Shown piece after piece: positions 51,929 to 62,125 of a stretch of 64,000 nucleotides of DNA (within the stretch, counting starts at the first letter, position 1; every line of letters begins with the position of its first letter). The position numbers and the translations under genes were made by a program. Under the pieces are notes generated by a model. The model worked only from the letters and a program-made list of their open reading frames with translations. It did not search any database and was not told the origin of the DNA. Source of the DNA: Pyropia yezoensis. Its lineage: Eukaryota > Rhodophyta > Bangiophyceae > Bangiales > Bangiaceae. The stretch spans positions 11,895,777 through 11,959,776 of the forward strand of contig CM020619.1 of NCBI GenBank assembly GCA_009829735.1, in the 5' to 3' direction.

Positions 51929-54900
51929 TCAATCCACTTGTTCCGCATCCGTTGCGGGTGACCTCGGCTCGTCCTGAGGGTCTTGATCGGTCCCGTCCTC
52001 CTGGTCCTCCTCCGAGTCCGACTCCAGGATCTTGCCGGTTCTGGCCACCGGAGTGCCCTCAATCCCGTTCCGTCGCGTGTAGGCGCAGACGTCGGCGATG
52101 GGTAACCGGTTTGAGGGTTCCCAGGTATCATCTGCCGGGTTAAAACCGAACCAGCGTACTCTCAGGTACAAGCGCCCGCCTCTCCAGGCATGGTCGACAA
52201 ACTTGACGTAGACATATTCCCGGCCTTCTTCTTGGGATAGCCAGAGTACTGCGGCCCGCTTGCGCCGGGTAAAGTCCCGTTTGCTTGGCGGTGGAGCTCG
52301 GTTGACATGGTCGCTGCTCACCCGGTACGGGGAGCCATCCTCGTCTAGAAGGAAGGTCCAGCCATCCGTATTCAGGATCTCATAAGGTCCATCCGTCTTA
52401 GAGTCCAGCTTCCCCCGGGTCTTGCTATGGTTGTCCACAAAAACCCAGTCGCCACCACCCAGTTCCTTGTTCTTTTCCCGGACTCCCTTGTCATAGTCCC
52501 GCCTGTATCGCTCCTGGGTCTTTGAGATTGACTCCTTGACTCTGGGGAGCAGGAGCTTCAGTTGTTCCAGGAACTCATCCTTGGCCTTGGGACATGACTT
52601 CAATGCAGGCGGGAGACCGTCTGGTATTCTTTCCCGGGAGAAGTTCGTCAGCCGCCTTGGGGTGACAAAGTCGAGTGGAGCGACCCCCGTTGTCCGGTGA
52701 ACTCGGGAGATGTAGGCTAGCGTGAGGACAGCCAGAAGTTCGTCCCAGTCTTCTTGATGCTCCTCCACGTAGTGCCGTAGCATGTCCACCAGGGTCCGGT
52801 TGAATCGTTCCACCTGGCCGTTCGTTTGCGGGCGGTACGTCGTGGTGAACAAGTTCTTGATGCCCATCAGGTCACAGACTCCTTAGAAGAACAGGGATGC
52901 AAACTGGGGGCCATTGTCTGTTAAGACGGAGTCTGGAGGGCCGTAGGCAGCTATCCAGTACTCGCAGAAGGCTGACGTGACATCCAGAGCCGTAATGGTC
53001 CTCAGCGGGATTGCTCGAGTGAACTTGGAGAACCGGTCACAAATGATGAGCAGGTATATGTTGCCGCTGGATGTTTCAGGTAGGGGCCCCAGGATGTCCA
53101 TGCTTCAGCTTGCAAAGGGCTCCGCCGCCGGGAATAGGCGTAGCTCAGAAGTCTTCTTCCTCTGGGACAACCGGTTCCTTGCACAAGAAACACAAGCCTC
53201 CAGGTGCTTATGGACGTCGCTGGCCATGGCTTCCCAGTAGTAATGTCGCCGCATTGAAGCATGCATCCGATTGATGCCAGGATGTCCGGCCTGGGGAGAC
53301 GAGTGCTCCAGGCGTAGGATGTCAGCTCGCAGACTTCGGGGTACGTAGACTTGAGCTGCCCCAACGAAGGGTGACACCCGTACCAGGAGTCCATCTGTAG
53401 ACTCGGAGAAACGACTGTTCCGGTTCAGGTCCATTTGGTGGCGAAGCTCCAAGCATTGAGGATCCGTCAGTTGTGCCTCCAGCATCCGGTGAATGGTCAC
53501 CGGTTGATGAGCCTCAGGTGTCTCATACAGATGAGCATGCCAGCCACGTCCAACATTCGGGAGGATGAAGCAAGGTATTTCCTCCAGAGTAGGACCGGTG
53601 TCGGCTGCAGGAGTCTCCAGCCGGGACATGGTGTCGGCGCAGTGGTGCTCCCTCCCTGCTCTGGTGCACACCTTGTACTTGAACTCCGAAAGGCGTAAGC
53701 GCCACCGGGCGACCCTTCCTTGGCTGCTGTCCATACATAGCAGCCACCTTAGGCTGGCGTGGTCCGTCCGGATGAGGAACTCTTGTCCTTCAAGATATGG
53801 ACGTAACAGGAAGCAAGCCCACACGACCGCCAAGCACTCGCGCTCCGTCGTGGAATAATTCTTCACGGCTGGAGTCAGGACGCGACTGTAGTAGCCTATC
53901 GGGAGGAAGTGCCCATCAGGTTGCTGCTGGAGTAGTGAGCACCCCACCTGGACGCCACAGTCATCAGTCTTCAGAACAAACTGGCCCTCCCGCTCGGGTA
54001 ACGCCAGTACTGGAGTGGTGGTCAGGCGCTTCTTGAGCTCTTCGAAGGCCGCGGTCTGCTTCTCGTCGAACACCGGGAGTTGTGCGGGAAGCTTCTTGCT
54101 GGTGAGCTTGGTCAATGGTCGGGCAATCAGAGCACAGTCCCGTACGAACCGGCGGTAGACGTTGCACATACCCAGGAAGCTCTTGAGATCCGTCTGGGTT
54201 TTAGGTTGCCGTGCATGCTGGAGGGCCTTGCTGTTCTTCTCATTGACTCGTAGTTCCCCCGGACTCAGCACGTGTCCCAGGTACTCCACCTCAGTCTCAA
54301 ACAGGTGGCACTTCTCGGCCTTGAGGGTAACTCCAGCCGTGGACAGGAGGGCCAGGACCTCTCGAAGGTGCTCCAGGTGTTCCGCTGGGGTCTTGGAGAA
54401 AACGATAATATCGTCCAGGTAGACCAAACATGTTCTCCACCTTAGCCCCGACAGGATAATGTCGATGGCTCTTTGGAAGGTGGCCGGAGAATTGGTGAAA
54501 CCAAAAGGAAGACACTTGCACGGGAATAGTCCCAGGTGGCACGTGAAGGTGGTCTCGTCCTTGCCCTCGTCAGCCAGAGGGGTCTGCCAGTAACCGGCTT
54601 TACAAACCAGCGTTGAGAAGAGGGTGGCATCACCAAGAAAGTCGATGCAATCATCCATCCGGGGTATCGGGTATACATCCTTGACGGTCATCTCGTTCAG
54701 GCGCCTGTAGTCAACGCAGAAACGGAAGTGACCGCCAGGTTTCGGGACGACTACCACCGGGAAGGCCCACTCGCCACCAGACGGCTCATTAACATCCATC
54801 TTGAGCATCTTGTTAACCTGCTTCTCAATCTCATCCCGGCGATGAGGTCCAGCCCGGTATGGTTGTAGGTGGACTGGCTTAGCTTCCGGCTTGAGTTGAA

Positions 54901-56028
54901 TCCGGTGTAGAGTGGCGTCCATCTTGCCCAGCTCTCCCGACCACAGGTGCCGATGCTCCTGGAGAAGCTTCTCCAGTGCCTCCTTCAAGTCGGAAGGGAC
55001 ATTTTCTTGTTTGACCTTCGGCATCCCGGGTGGTGCTTGTTCGGGCTTCGGAGTAGCGCTGCCAGCCTGCTCTTGTTTCGGAGGTACGTCTATGGCCGTC
55101 AATTTGGATGCCAGCTCTTGTTGCAGGTTGAAGAGGTCTTCCTTGCTCATAGCACGGGCGGACCCCCGGTAGGGCTCTGCTGTACCAAATCGGGTGCCCT
55201 TGGCGAGGGATATTGGCTTCCGGCTCACGTTGACGATCAGCACCGAGAACGGGGTGTGCCTTTCTACCTTCTTGTGATGTCCGTGGGCCAAGTATAACCG
55301 GTGTTTCGCCAGAAATTCTTTACGTCCGTAGATCAGGCATTGACCTGCAATCCGGGTCGTTACTTGAACCTTGGTCTCCGAGCGAGGAGGTAGGAGCACC
55401 GGTTTGAAGAGAGTCAAGGTAGAGGGTGGGATGCGTTCCCTCTCGTTCTTGGCTACACGAACCTTGGCGTCCAGATGCTCCAATACCGGTGACACAAACC
55501 CATGGTTGAACTGCACCTTCCCTTCTCCGGGTAGGATGCTCTTGACATGCTGCTTCTGGAAGTCCCAGTCTAGGATAAGGGGGACTGATAGGGTCTTGAC
55601 TACTAGAGAGGGAAAAAGCATTGGTCCATTGTTGACACAGATGGCGACGGGAAGGCGGCCCAGCGGTCGTAGGGTTTGACCTGATGCGTCGACAATGTGG
55701 GTTTTGGTAGGCGCTCTCCAGGCATGTCGATGCCAGCCCGGAGGTAACAGGTTCTCAGTGATGACGCTTGGTCCGGCTCCCGTGTCAACCACCGGCGTAA
55801 CAGCTTGGGGGAGGCTATCCCCCACACGCATACGAGCATTAATCTTGAGTTTTTCCTTACGCAGGACGAGCAAGGTCCCCTTGAACAAACAGGGTGTCCA
55901 GGCGGCTACCAGTTGAGCAGGTAACTGCCGTCCTTTCTCACGGCACGCAAGGGGAGAACGGGTAGAAGTACCCTGCCGTTGGAGGTTCAGGAAGACACTT
56001 GGGGAGAGCGCCTGCCCTACTCGTTTCC
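51929..56028 (-). pseudogene. pol: Pol of element D: two stops and a lost RT aspartate
   Basis: Open in the -1 frame from the slippery site through the linker that is broken in C. The protease DTGAGPSVI is intact. In RT motif A the catalytic Asp is Val (STLVCKAGYW, codon 54605-54607, GAT to GTT), while YLDD is kept. TGA at 53105-53107 (TTA in C) precedes MDILGPLP. TAA at 52883-52885 (CAA in C) follows GPQFASLFF. In integrase, YRPQTNGQ replaces YHPQTNGQ. The chromodomain end (LRVRWFGF, DDTWEPSNRL) is intact. The protein cannot support its own transposition. Confidence 0.9.
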
Positions 56029-57777
56029 CGGGTCCGAGGAGTCCTGAGAGGTTTCGGACTCCAGGTCAAAGTACGTAGGAGCGTCCGTTGCCAGAGCCTC
56101 CGTGATACTTTGTAAGGTTGCCACTCGGATTGCGTGTACCTGTGCCTTGTCCATCTTGGAGGGTGCTCGCCGGTCAGCCCAGTTGACCGCCTTTGCAAAC
56201 ACCAGTCCTTGACGCTTGAGTTTCTCCTGGAGATCCTTGGGAATGGTCGGGCACTGGTAGGACATGTGGTCCTCCTTCTGACACAGCCAGCAAGACCGGA
56301 ACCGCTGGTTCTTGACCTGCTTGGGGGCGACCAGGGAAGGTTGCTCCTTAGTCACGAAGCCACCCCACATGTCCCCTGACCCTACGGGTGAGGCCTCGCC
56401 AACTGCGAGTACCGGTACAGGGCTATCACCTCCCTTATACTTGTCGGGTCCGGGACGAACTCGCGACAACGGCTTGGGAGTTGATACCATGGAAGCTTGG
56501 AGGGCCTTGGCTTGCCGGTACTTGCCCTGGGTGTAGGCCATCAACTGCTGGAAGGTATGTTCTTGATGTTCCTGGTTGTAGTTCTCCGCATCTACTTGAA
56601 GATATTCAGGAAGCCCTTCCAAGAAGATCATCTTGAGCCTGTCCTCAGGGTAAACGTTGCCACAAGCCTCGCTCATCCCCTGGAAACGACGGGCAAAGGC
56701 CTCTGGAGTCTCTTGTCTTTCCATGGTTGCCCGGTTCAGCCTGCCGACTGCTTTACGCAGGGAGTCCGCGTCAGCGTAGTTGGACAGGAGCCAGTTGACC
56801 GCCTCCGGATAACTCCCAACGGTACGCCCGACAATGTGTCCGGCAGAGTCTGGTAGAACCTGTGCAAACCGCTGTTCCGCTTCTCCGGTCATGAAGTCAA
56901 CCAGGAGGTAGAGAGCCTAGCCCTCGGACACATCGTTGTCATTGCATGCCTTGAAAAACCGGCGCAGGAAGGCAAAGATAAGCGCCGGTCGCTTCCCGGA
57001 AACCTTAGGATGTCCCCCGAAGCTCGGCTGCATTCGCCGATTCAGGGATGCCATCTTCTTGGCCATCTTCCGGGTGTAACCTTGGTCTTGGTTCTCCAGC
57101 CGGTAGTTACCACAATACGTGACCTTGTTCAGGGTGGCATCTCCCACTTGGTGGGCAGGGAAGTCAAACTCGACTAGCCTGCGCCGGGTGGGACCGGGAG
57201 ATGCATCCCAGTCATATCCCTTCTCAGAGCTGGAGGAACTGGTCTCGCTGGTGCTAAAGCGACGGCGACGACGCCGACGCCTCCGGCTGCTCCGGTTACC
57301 GGTCTTAGAGCTCCCTGCCCCATAGGATGCAAGGGGAGGAAAAGCTTGGCCGGTCCCAGGAGTCAAGGTCTCAGGGAGACCCGTAGAACCAGTCACAGCG
57401 GTGCCTCTGGCACTGCTAGTGCCCACAGGAAGAGGTGTATACACCCAGCTGCCATGTGTGGCTCCAGGAGTAAACACACCAGGGGCTATCCCTGGAGGTT
57501 GAGGAGTAGAACCGACAGGAGGGAGACGTCTGCTGCGAGCGGACTCAAACGCCGTTGACCCCGGGGTGGCTCCCACAGGAGGAACAGCCGGAGGAACGGG
57601 AGCAGGAGGTACTTGGCCGCCAGTAGACTCCAGTCCGCTACCGGATGTCACACCCGGGTCTGCTTCACCCGTAGGGAGAACGCCGGGTTGGGCACCGTCC
57701 CCCGCGGTGACCAGGGATGCGTCAAGGGACGCGGGGTCTGCCCCTTCGGGCACCGTCGTGCCAGGGAGGGTAGCCAT
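56017..57777 (-). pseudogene. gag: Gag of element D with one nonsense codon
   Basis: From ATG 57777 (MATLPGTTVPEGADPASLDA) the frame covers 586 codons with a single TAG at 56917-56919, where C has AAG (DVSEGK). It has an Arg run (SSRRRRRRRRRFS), a Ser/Glu patch, the capsid-like part and the knuckle CWLCQKEDHMSYQC, and ends DPGNE-stop. It gives the correct frame against which the two insertions in C gag are recognised. Confidence 0.88.
56023..56029 (-). promoter_or_regulatory. -1 frameshift heptamer GGGAAAC of D
   Basis: CCG GGA AAC GAG TAG as in C, and here the -1 frame is open into pol, showing the ancestral arrangement of the C/D family. Confidence 0.75.
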
Positions 57778-57971
57778 GTTGGTCTCTTGACAGCCACAGT
57801 CCAGTTGCCTGCGTGTCCAAAGATCGCAAGACCACAAGAGAGGGGTTGGAGAGCCAGGAATGGGATTCCCGTGAACGGGTGCAAATAATTCCCAAACCAC
57901 AGAAAAAGACAGAACAGGAACAACCCAACCGCTGCTCCCAAATGTCTCTTCTCAAACACTCTGACTAATCT

Positions 57972-57986
57972 CCTGCTGCTCCACCA
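57972..57986 (-). other. Primer-binding site of D
   Basis: TGGTGGAGCAGCAGG on the minus strand, four bases inside the 5' LTR, matching the first 15 bases of the A and B sites. Confidence 0.7.
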
Positions 57987-57990
57987 AATA

Positions 57991-58561
57991 TGTGGTATAA
58001 AACTCGATCCTCTCAGACACGTATCAATATCCCTCGGGGGAAAGGGACAGGTAACACAGAAAGGGGAACTACGAGAATGGTATGCCTGTTGCCTCACGTG
58101 CCTGCTCGCAGAGCAAACAGATACGCACGGTAGTGCACACGGGGAAGAGGAAAGCAAACGCGCAGTTGTCTTTTTCCTGAGGGCGCGGGCCAAGGGCGCC
58201 TCGCTGTCCCTCTTAACGTGCATCTGGGGGAGCCTCGGCACGTTGGCCAGGTAGCCCCCCCATACCCCCGAGTGGCCCCGACCCGAGTCTAACCTCGTCA
58301 GGTCGGGGGCCACTATCACTACTAATTCTATTCCCACTCACTAATCTCGCACTCAATTTCTCTCAAATCAAGTCCCTCACAAGTATGCAAAAACCCATCA
58401 GCAATCCCTCTCTCACGTGTCGATAGCGTAGTCCACCGCATCCCAGTGCCGGGCACGGGCCACGGCCGCCAACCATCACCACACGGCGGGCGTGTTCTGG
58501 CACCTGGTGCCCTCTGGTTGTAGTCCCGGGTCCGCGCCAAGTCGGGGCCAGGGATGCTACA
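57991..58561 (-). repeat. 5' LTR of D (571 bp)
   Basis: Differs from 48907-49478 by six substitutions and one C in a C-run. Its outer end is followed by AAGAC, the second target copy. Confidence 0.92.
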
Positions 58562-59991
58562 AAGACCTTGCCACCTTAGAACAAGAGTACGACGCGGACC
58601 CCGAGTTTGCCGACCTAGTCAAAGACCCGGTATCTCCCTACCGGCTGCACATGAGGTTGTTGAAGCGAGGTGACCGTACGTGTATCCCTGTCGGTACTCT
58701 ACGCCAAAGACTACTCCACGACTACCACGATGTCCCGTGCCAAGGGCACATGGGAGTCAAGAAAACAACGAAGGCCATTTATTCCAAGTACTACTGGAAA
58801 ACAATGCGGAAGGACATCCAAAGATACGTACAAACATTTGATTTGGGCCAGCGAAACAAGGCTAGCACCCATTCACCTCTGGGTCACCTCAAACCTCTAG
58901 ATCCCCCGAACCAACGATGGGCATGTGTCTCCATGGACATTATCACGCCTCTTCCTCTGACTCCAAGAGGTCACAACGGGATTTACGTCGTTGTCGACCG
59001 CCTCTCCAAAATGATTCGCCTCGCCCCGATAAAGCCGGACTGTACCGCGCCAGTTGCAGCACAGCTCTATCACGATCATGTCTATCGACACCACGGACTC
59101 CCTGCTGATATCGTCTGCGACAGGGACCGCATCTTCTTCTCCAACTTTTGGGGGTCACTCACGGAGATCCTCAAAGTCAAGGTCAAGGCATCTTCAGCCT
59201 ACCACCCGCAAACTGACGGACAGACTGAGATTATGAATAAGAAAATTGAGGAAATCCTGCGAAATTTCGTCAACCATCACCAGGGCGATTGGGACCTATT
59301 CTTGGTTGCTGCTGAAGTAGCCTACAACCGGTCGCCAAATGCTGTGACGACGTACTCACCCTTCTTCCTGAACTACGGATTTGAACCCAAGACAGCTCCA
59401 ATGGACATCCTCGACAAGTCAGAATCAAGTATACCTGCAGTGTCTGACTGGCTAAGCGGTCTCCAACGTGCTCAGGAGACTGCCATATCAGCCATCAAGA
59501 GTGCAAATGAGGCGCGCTCGGCGTACGCAAATCGCCATCGCCGACCTTGTAAGATTGCCGTCGACGATCTGGTGCTTCTCAGTACCAAACACCTCATGCC
59601 AGACGCCTTCCAAGGCGCTCGGAAGCTGATGCCCAAGTACTCAGGACCCTATCGCGTCACTGAAAGCATTAATGATGTGACTTTCCGACTGGATCTTCCC
59701 CAAGCGGTGCTCGATCGCAAGGTTCACAACGCCTTCCATGCGAGCTTGCTAAAGCCGTACCGCGCTGACCCGTACGGCCGACTTCCTCCCGTTCCGCCTC
59801 CGCTTACATTTCCGGACGGTTCGGTCGAGTACGAAGTCGACTCCATCATACGGTCACGAAAGCGCCGAGGACGACTACAGTACCTCGTCAAGTGGAAAGG
59901 CTGTGACGTCAGCGAGAACTCCTGGCTGACCAAGCAAGACCTTGCGCTCGCACCTGAGGTTTTGGACGCGATCCTTCGCCGCGCGTCCTAA
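58562..59991 (+). pseudogene. pol: Chromovirus E, integrase and chromodomain (right of D)
   Basis: Continuation of the frame at 48632-48906. The zinc-binding region reads HDYHDVPCQGHMGVKKT ... YVQTFDLGQRNKA: both His are present, but Phe and Gly stand where the two Cys belong. The catalytic core is SMDIITPLPL, IVCDRDRIFFSNFW and AYHPQTDGQTEIMNKKIEEI. A GPYRVTESIND-type GPY/F module and a canonical chromodomain (YEVDSIIRSRKRRGRLQYLV, KWKGCDVSENSW) finish the protein at TAA 59989-59991. It is a different lineage from A-D, closer to typical chromoviruses. It is split by D and cut by A2. Confidence 0.88.
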
Positions 59992-60512
59992 GGGGGGGGA
60001 GGAGTAAGGATATGCCCCCTAAATCCCGAAGACTCTAGCTTCGGGGATAAGGACTGGGGCCTCTCCTTCCCTGTCCTTCTCTGCCAACTCCTTCCAAGAC
60101 GCATCAACTCCCTGGTAATCTGGAGATGCCGCGGTGTCCGGCCGAGATTCTACGGGTCGCGGACTGTCAGCACGAGAGCCGCGGATCGGCTACCCGTTAG
60201 TACCCTGACTCATCCCCGGACGGATATTTTCTCTCCGCGGATCAGAGGTCTAACGGACCACAGGACAAGCCACATCTCTGACTCATCGGCCAGCCGGAAC
60301 AATCTCCCCACGAGCCAATGGGAACGGCAAGATTTGCTGACCCACGGGAGATTTTCGACCCGAAGACTGGCGTATGGCTTACACGCCTCTGCGGCCTTTT
60401 TGGCCGACCGGCGTGTGAGGCCAGCCGCGCGGCGCCACGAGCGCCGCACGCCGCCCCCGCCCCCGCTTGGGGCTGTCTGGTGGGGCGCCTTGGGGCGCGC
60501 ACACCCACCTTG
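59992..60512 (+). other. 3' untranslated region of E and spacer
   Basis: Starts with an AAGGGGGGGGAGGAG purine tract (59990-60004), a plausible polypurine primer, so a 3' LTR remnant may follow. No matching LTR copy is in the window. There is no supported coding sequence. Confidence 0.4.
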
Positions 60513-60616
60513 ACTTGTTCTGAGAGCCTACGCCTTTTTTTGAGCCCATTGGTGCCGCCCTACCGGCGGCACGGGCAATCGCATGCTTTGGGGCACCCTG
60601 GGTGCCCCCCCGGGGG

Positions 60617-60623
60617 TATATAA
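60617..60623 (+). promoter_or_regulatory. TATA-like box of the non-LTR element
   Basis: TATATAA followed by TGCGTGAG. The stranded copy near 5.7 kb has GTATTTAGTGCGTG at the same place. The upstream block CGCATGCTTTGGGGCACC is identical in both copies. Confidence 0.45.
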
Positions 60624-62125
60624 TGCGTGAGCGCGGGCACCACCCGGAAAGACCTCGGGGGAAACAACGAACACCGACACAACGACCTCCTTTACCCTCG
60701 AGCCCCTCGACCCCCTCGACCCTCACCGACGTCACGCCCATCTTCTTCCCCACCCCCATCACCGTCACCCCGCCCTTCATCTTCCCCGCGCCCCGCAGCC
60801 TCATTGGCTTGCGCGGGCAGCTGACACCGTTCACCAGTACGTTGAGGGCTGCCCGGGTGTGGGTGGTGCCTCACAGACGCCGATTCGGTCGCCGCGGCCG
60901 GGAAGGGGACGACGACGGCGACCGCAACTACGACGGCGCCCGAAAACTCGGGGCAGCCGGCCTCTTCCGATTTGGCCGCTGTGGCGGGCATGACGGCGCC
61001 GCCGCCATCGCCGACCAAGACGTCGCCCGCCGCCCCGCGCGAGGCGAGCGAAATTGGGGGGGGTCGCCGGCTGTCGCCCTGGCCCCTGCGTTGGCAGACG
61101 CCATGCATGTCGTCCCCCCCGTAGACCTGCCCGCGAACGACACGAGGGCGGTTACTGCGGCCGTGCCGCCACCTGTCGATGGGAAGAGGAGTGTGGGCGA
61201 CGGGGCGGCCTCGGTGCAGCCTGCAGCACAGCCCTCGCTTGCGGGGGCGGCTGGTGCGGGGCACGCCGAGGCTGCCACGTCGCCCGCGGTGCCTGTAACC
61301 CCCGACAAGTACCTCAGCGAGGAGGAGGACGCGGTGGGGAGGGATGTGGTTACCACGCCGCTCGCGAGCGGCTGCGCGGGGGCTGCCGTGGACCTCGCCG
61401 TGGCGCGGTCTGCGCCCGGCGAAGACCGCGGCGCGCGACCCAGCAACACCTCCACACCGGCGGCAACGACAGCCGCAGCAGTAGCGGGAGCAACTGCGGC
61501 GGCGGCGGCGAGCACGGGCAGCAAGGCGGCGGTTGAGCGGGCGGCAAGCGGGAACGCCCGCACTGGGCAGATGCCTGTTGTGGCCGGCCGGGCCGGTGGA
61601 GCCTGGGTGACCGCTGATGGGGAGCGGGTACCGCTCCCGCCGAGCCCGACCGTCACCGTGCCCCCGACGGCATGGCCGGCCGGTGAGGCTCTATCTGTCG
61701 GGCTGCCCCCGCGGACGCCCGGGCCGAGTCCGCGTGGGGGCGACCCCGACCGTGCGCATGCGTGGGCGGCCGCCACCGCCGACCTGGTGCCCACCTCGGA
61801 CTCCGACACGGGCGGTGTCAGCGCGGTGCTGACGTCAACGGCCCGTGGCCACAAGCGGCTGCGGCCGGTGGGCGGTCGGGACAGCCCCCCTCCCCAGGCC
61901 CTGCCGCCGGCGCGGGGACGGGGCGATGCTGGCAAGGCGGGCGCCCAGCCGCCTGCTGGTGCTCTGGCGGCCGCCCCTGCCTCCACACCGATGGAGGTGG
62001 TGCCCGCCTCCGCGCCTGGCCAACCACCGGCAGAAACCAAACAGCGCGCGGGGACCGGCGGGGCGCTGGCTGCGCACGCCGAGCCCATGCCACCCACCGT
62101 TAGCGACGCAGGGCGCCATGAGTGA
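60623..62125 (+). CDS. ORF1 of the non-LTR element (Ala/Pro-rich)
   Basis: The open frame ends in TGA 62123-62125. The ATG at 60623 overlaps the TATA-like box, so the true start is probably a later one (for example MHVVPPVDLPANDT). Composition is Ala/Pro/Gly-rich throughout. No coiled coil, RRM or zinc knuckle typical of ORF1 proteins is evident. Support is the position between promoter and ORF2 and the tight 8-nt overlap with ORF2. A long opposing minus-strand frame exists, so coding status is uncertain. Confidence 0.4.
   Translation: MRERGHHPERPRGKQRTPTQRPPLPSSPSTPSTLTDVTPIFFPTPITVTPPFIFPAPRSLIGLRGQLTPFTSTLRAARVWVVPHRRRFGRRGREGDDDGDRNYDGARKLGAAGLFRFGRCGGHDGAAAIADQDVARRPARGERNWGGSPAVALAPALADAMHVVPPVDLPANDTRAVTAAVPPPVDGKRSVGDGAASVQPAAQPSLAGAAGAGHAEAATSPAVPVTPDKYLSEEEDAVGRDVVTTPLASGCAGAAVDLAVARSAPGEDRGARPSNTSTPAATTAAAVAGATAAAAASTGSKAAVERAASGNARTGQMPVVAGRAGGAWVTADGERVPLPPSPTVTVPPTAWPAGEALSVGLPPRTPGPSPRGGDPDRAHAWAAATADLVPTSDSDTGGVSAVLTSTARGHKRLRPVGGRDSPPPQALPPARGRGDAGKAGAQPPAGALAAAPASTPMEVVPASAPGQPPAETKQRAGTGGALAAHAEPMPPTVSDAGRHE

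Larger units (their letters stand above)
48907..58561 (-). mobile_element. Ty3/Gypsy LTR retrotransposon D, complete with both LTRs
   Basis: Full-length 9.65-kb insertion on the minus strand inside element E. LTRs lie at 48907-49478 and 57991-58561, with a 5-bp target duplication AAGAC at 48902-48906 and 58562-58566. The two LTRs differ by six substitutions and one 1-base indel by eye, so the insertion is young. It carries gag (one stop), pol (two stops and a lost RT Asp) and an intact convergent ORF. Confidence 0.95.

Noticed and set aside
57648..58337. 229-codon minus-strand frame in the D leader and 5' LTR
   Set aside because: Runs through the primer site and LTR; gag starts inside it in another frame at 57777.
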